Of a stretch of 6,263 bases of DNA, positions 3,769 through 6,263 are shown one piece after another. Position numbers and translations under genes: made by a program. This DNA is from an uncultured Desulfobulbaceae bacterium. Its GTDB lineage: Bacteria > Desulfobacterota > Desulfobulbia > Desulfobulbales > Desulfobulbaceae. Location: NCBI GenBank assembly GCA_945787305.1, contig CALZIH010000177.1:1-6263 (forward strand). Direction: 5' to 3'. The notes under the pieces were generated by a model. The model was not told the origin of the DNA. It saw only the letters and a list, made by a program, of their open reading frames with translations, and did no database searches. Every line of letters starts with the position of its first letter. Position 1 is the first letter of the stretch.

Positions 3769-6263
3769 CTACGCATCCAAGGTCTTGCGAACAATAGCGG
3801 CAAGGTCCGAGTTAAGTATAGGTTTTGCTAAAAATTCTTTCACCCCGAGAGCAGAGGCCTCTTCTTTATTATCGAAATCAATGAATCCGGTACACAGAAT
3901 GACAGGTATTTCAGACCGAATTGTAAGCACCTGTTTTGCCAACTCTATACCGGTCATAACCGGCATGGTCAAATCAGTGACAACCAAGTCAAACTCGTCT
4001 GGGTGGGCCTGGAAAGCCAGCAAAGCCTCACGTCCGTTTTCAAACGTCGTCACCTTGTAGCCGAGATCCCTAAGGGTTTTTTTCATTATTTGCAAAATGG
4101 CGACCTCGTCATCTACAAAAAGTATTCGTTCAGCCCCCCCCCGTAGAGGCACCTTCTGCCGCACTTTGGCGGTACTCTCTTCATTGGCAATTCTCGGAAA
4201 ATAACAGTGTATCCTCGCTCCCTTACCGGGTTCGCTGTACACCTTGACATACCCACCGATATTCGTAATGATTCCATGGACAACAGACAATCCAAGTCCG
4301 GTCCCCTCCCCTTTCGGTTTTGTTGTAAAGTAAGGATCGAAGATTCTTTCCATTGTCAGTTTATCCATGCCATGACCTGTATCAGCCACCTCCAGTCGGA
4401 TATAGCTTCCGGGATGCATTTCCAAGGTATTTAGCGAGATAGCGACTTTGGAAAGGCTCACCTGAAGTATGCCGCCCTTGTCTCGCATCGCATGATAGGC
4501 GTTGGTGCACAGGTTCATAATAATCTGATGGACCTGGGTCGGATCGGCAAAAATGCTGCCGCAGTCGTTTGGGATATTCCGTTTAATATCTACTGTTGTT
4601 GGAATCGAAGATCGTAACAGTTGCAATGCCTCTTTAATGATGAAATGCGGCTGGACTAATTGTTTTTCCTGGTCTGCCTGACGGCTGAACAACAGGATCT
4701 GTCGTACAAGCCCCTTGGCCCTTCTTGCCGCTTTAATCACCTGATTTTGCATCTGATAACTATCGCTTTCAGGTGGGAGAAGATCACGAACCAGTTCTGC
4801 ATAGCCGAAAATGGATGAGAGTATGTTATTGAAGTCATGGGCAATGCCACCGGCTAACGTACCGATCGACTCCATTTTCTGAGTTTGCTGGAGGAGTTTT
4901 TCCAGTTCTTTCTTTTCCTCTTCAGCCTGTTTTCGTTCACTTATATCAATTATATTTACAATATGATATAGAGCCTCCCCTTGCTCATTTTTCACAGTGG
5001 TCAAATCATGGTAAGCCGGAAAGATAAAGCCGTTCTTACATATATGATCGCCTTCAAAGGTGACATGCCCTACTTCTTGACATTGTTGGAGATATTCCGG
5101 CAGCCGTTCGCGAAATGACGGGATAAACATGTCGAAAAAACTCATATCTGCGACTTCCTCTACCTTGTAACCGTGCATTTCGGCATAGGAGGGATTTATT
5201 AATTCAATTGTGTTGTTATCCAGATCTCCCAAGGCAATACCCCACTTGGCCGTTTGAAAAATGTGGCCCCATTTCAGCAGCTCTTCCTCGGCTTTCTTTC
5301 GTTCTGAAATGTCAATGAAGGTTCCCAACAGGCCAACGACTTCTTTCTGCTTGTTCCAAATGGGTGTTTTGACCGTTTGCACAATGCGCTTTTTGCCATC
5401 AATAGGGATGTATTCTTCTTCTATTGTATCAACGATTCCCGTCTCAATAATTCGCCTATCATCCCTTCTGTATTTATCAGCAAGGTCCTTAGGAAAATAA
5501 TCATAGTCAGTTGTGCCGATGATCTGCTCCGCTTCAATCTTCAAATCCCTGGCGAAATTCTTATTGCAAGATATATATACGGAACTTTTGTCTTTATGAA
5601 AAATTCTCTGGGGAAGATTCTCAAGTAGATCCCGATACTTTTTTTCTGATTTCCTCAGGTTCTTCTGTAAAATGATATTACTGAGCCCTTCAACAACACG
5701 ATTGCTGATTTCCTTAAACAGCATTTGTTCTTTTTTTGTCCAGATCCGGGCATAAGAACATTGATGCATTCCAAACATCCAAGGCTTTCCTGATTTTGGA
5801 TGCACAGCTATCATCATCTGTGAAAGTACCGAAAATTTAGCGGCAACATCATTGACCTTATTTCCTGATACCGGATCATAAACTACAGGTGATCCTGAAG
5901 CGAGAGCTTCTCTGATCGTCTGTGCCGCTTCCGGCGTAATCGGCACTTCTTGGCCGGTATGAAATGCTCCTGGGTATTTCGGATTATTTTTTTCCGAAAG
6001 GACTCGAAATGTGGGGGAATCGGGATCGCAAGGATAGAACACCCATACCCTGTCACATTCAAAAAACGAAAAAACTGCGCTAATAGCATTTTCAATAATG
6101 TGATCCACATCCTTGGACTCATTCATAGCCTGACCGACAACATCAAGGCATGCAAGGAAATCTATCTCATTTATATTTATAATGTTTTTGGATAGAGAAG
6201 CAGTATTTGATTGCTCGTTCTCAACAACATTGCTGTTAAGTTCCTTGATTTTCTGCTCCAGGT
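3769..6263 (-). CDS. Hybrid sensor histidine kinase (GAF-PAS-PAS-HisKA-HATPase-REC), N-terminus outside window
   Basis: The frame stays open from the right window edge, so 830 codons are visible and the true start is outside. Numbering here is from the Met codon at 6126, which is internal: the GAF domain already begins before it (FLACLDVVGQAM), after a short coiled-coil-like stretch (LEQKIKELN). Domains: GAF to about 150 (ECDRVWVFYPCDP, KPWMFGMHQCS); PAS1 about 165-275 and PAS2 about 285-395, each ending in IDISERK; HisKA with phospho-acceptor His430 (GGIAHDFNN); HATPase with N box (IIMNLCTNAYHAM, 535-547), G1 DTGHGMD (582-588) and G2 GEGTGLGLS (606-614); receiver about 666-785 with Asp672/673, Asp718 (VTDLTMP), Thr746 and Lys768. 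All catalytic residues are present. No membrane segment is seen in the visible part. The partner is very likely the NtrC-type regulator encoded next. The receiver may serve as a phospho-sink or relay. What the GAF and PAS domains sense is not visible. Confidence 0.95.
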   Translation of the reverse strand, partial: LEQKIKELNSNVVENEQSNTASLSKNIININEIDFLACLDVVGQAMNESKDVDHIIENAISAVFSFFECDRVWVFYPCDPDSPTFRVLSEKNNPKYPGAFHTGQEVPITPEAAQTIREALASGSPVVYDPVSGNKVNDVAAKFSVLSQMMIAVHPKSGKPWMFGMHQCSYARIWTKKEQMLFKEISNRVVEGLSNIILQKNLRKSEKKYRDLLENLPQRIFHKDKSSVYISCNKNFARDLKIEAEQIIGTTDYDYFPKDLADKYRRDDRRIIETGIVDTIEEEYIPIDGKKRIVQTVKTPIWNKQKEVVGLLGTFIDISERKKAEEELLKWGHIFQTAKWGIALGDLDNNTIELINPSYAEMHGYKVEEVADMSFFDMFIPSFRERLPEYLQQCQEVGHVTFEGDHICKNGFIFPAYHDLTTVKNEQGEALYHIVNIIDISERKQAEEEKKELEKLLQQTQKMESIGTLAGGIAHDFNNILSSIFGYAELVRDLLPPESDSYQMQNQVIKAARRAKGLVRQILLFSRQADQEKQLVQPHFIIKEALQLLRSSIPTTVDIKRNIPNDCGSIFADPTQVHQIIMNLCTNAYHAMRDKGGILQVSLSKVAISLNTLEMHPGSYIRLEVADTGHGMDKLTMERIFDPYFTTKPKGEGTGLGLSVVHGIITNIGGYVKVYSEPGKGARIHCYFPRIANEESTAKVRQKVPLRGGAERILFVDDEVAILQIMKKTLRDLGYKVTTFENGREALLAFQAHPDEFDLVVTDLTMPVMTGIELAKQVLTIRSEIPVILCTGFIDFDNKEEASALGVKEFLAKPILNSDLAAIVRKTLDA
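4134..4142. repeat. Nine-base C/G homopolymer inside the kinase gene
   Basis: There are nine C on the + strand, read as nine G in the kinase coding strand (codons for Arg662-Gly-Gly-Ala665, counted from the Met at 6126). It lies in the linker between the HATPase domain and the C-terminal receiver. Losing one G would put a TAG stop at 4113-4115 after a short new tail (LNEYFL). Gaining one G would create a TGA at 4130-4132 directly after the tract. Both give a complete kinase core without receiver. The tract is as given in this sequence and could also be a sequencing weak point. Confidence 0.55.

Noticed and set aside
3769..6126. Kinase CDS starting at the ATG at 6126 (785 aa)
   Set aside because: The same frame is open for 45 further codons to the window edge, these encode the expected start of the GAF domain, and no Shine-Dalgarno sequence precedes the ATG at 6126. 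The gene is therefore partial at its 5' end.

Overview
The window reads as chromosomal DNA from a mesophilic proteobacterium with moderate GC content. The protein style fits a sulfate- or sulfur-metabolising deltaproteobacterium (Desulfobacterota, perhaps the Desulfobulbales group). That placement is an inference from the large GAF/PAS hybrid kinase, the NtrC-type regulator and the soluble CZB chemoreceptor; no rRNA or other marker is present to prove it.

Layout. The left edge (1-198, + strand) holds the last 65 codons of a TerC-family membrane protein. A 339-bp gene-free convergent region follows (199-537). Its main content is a 165-bp block bounded by a perfect 12-bp inverted repeat. Everything to the right is on the minus strand and forms one signalling locus, read from right to left: (i) a large hybrid sensor kinase, cut by the right window edge (3769-6263; GAF-PAS-PAS-HisKA-HATPase-REC); (ii) 43 bp later, an NtrC-type sigma-54-dependent response regulator (2301-3725); (iii) a 219-bp regulatory gap; (iv) a small receiver-like protein that has lost its phosphorylation residues (1710-2081); (v) a soluble methyl-accepting chemotaxis protein with a C-terminal zinc-binding CZB domain (538-1653).

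How the parts may work together. The gap between the regulator gene and the pseudo-receiver gene holds a sigma-54-type promoter (GG-N10-GC, TTGGCCAC-TTTT-TTGC) directed at the pseudo-receiver and chemoreceptor genes. About 130-155 bp upstream of its predicted start lies a perfect 10-bp-arm palindrome, a typical place for an enhancer-binding-protein site. The simplest model is that the hybrid kinase phosphorylates the NtrC-type regulator, which binds the palindrome and switches on the pseudo-receiver and the chemoreceptor. This is inferred from layout and motifs only.

Other points. The kinase gene carries a run of nine G (coding strand) exactly in the linker between the ATPase domain and the C-terminal receiver. 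Gain or loss of one G would stop translation at once and yield a kinase without its receiver. The ATG at 6126 is not the true kinase start, because the frame stays open to the window edge and the GAF domain begins upstream of it. I saw no tRNA, rRNA, CRISPR array or intact mobile element.
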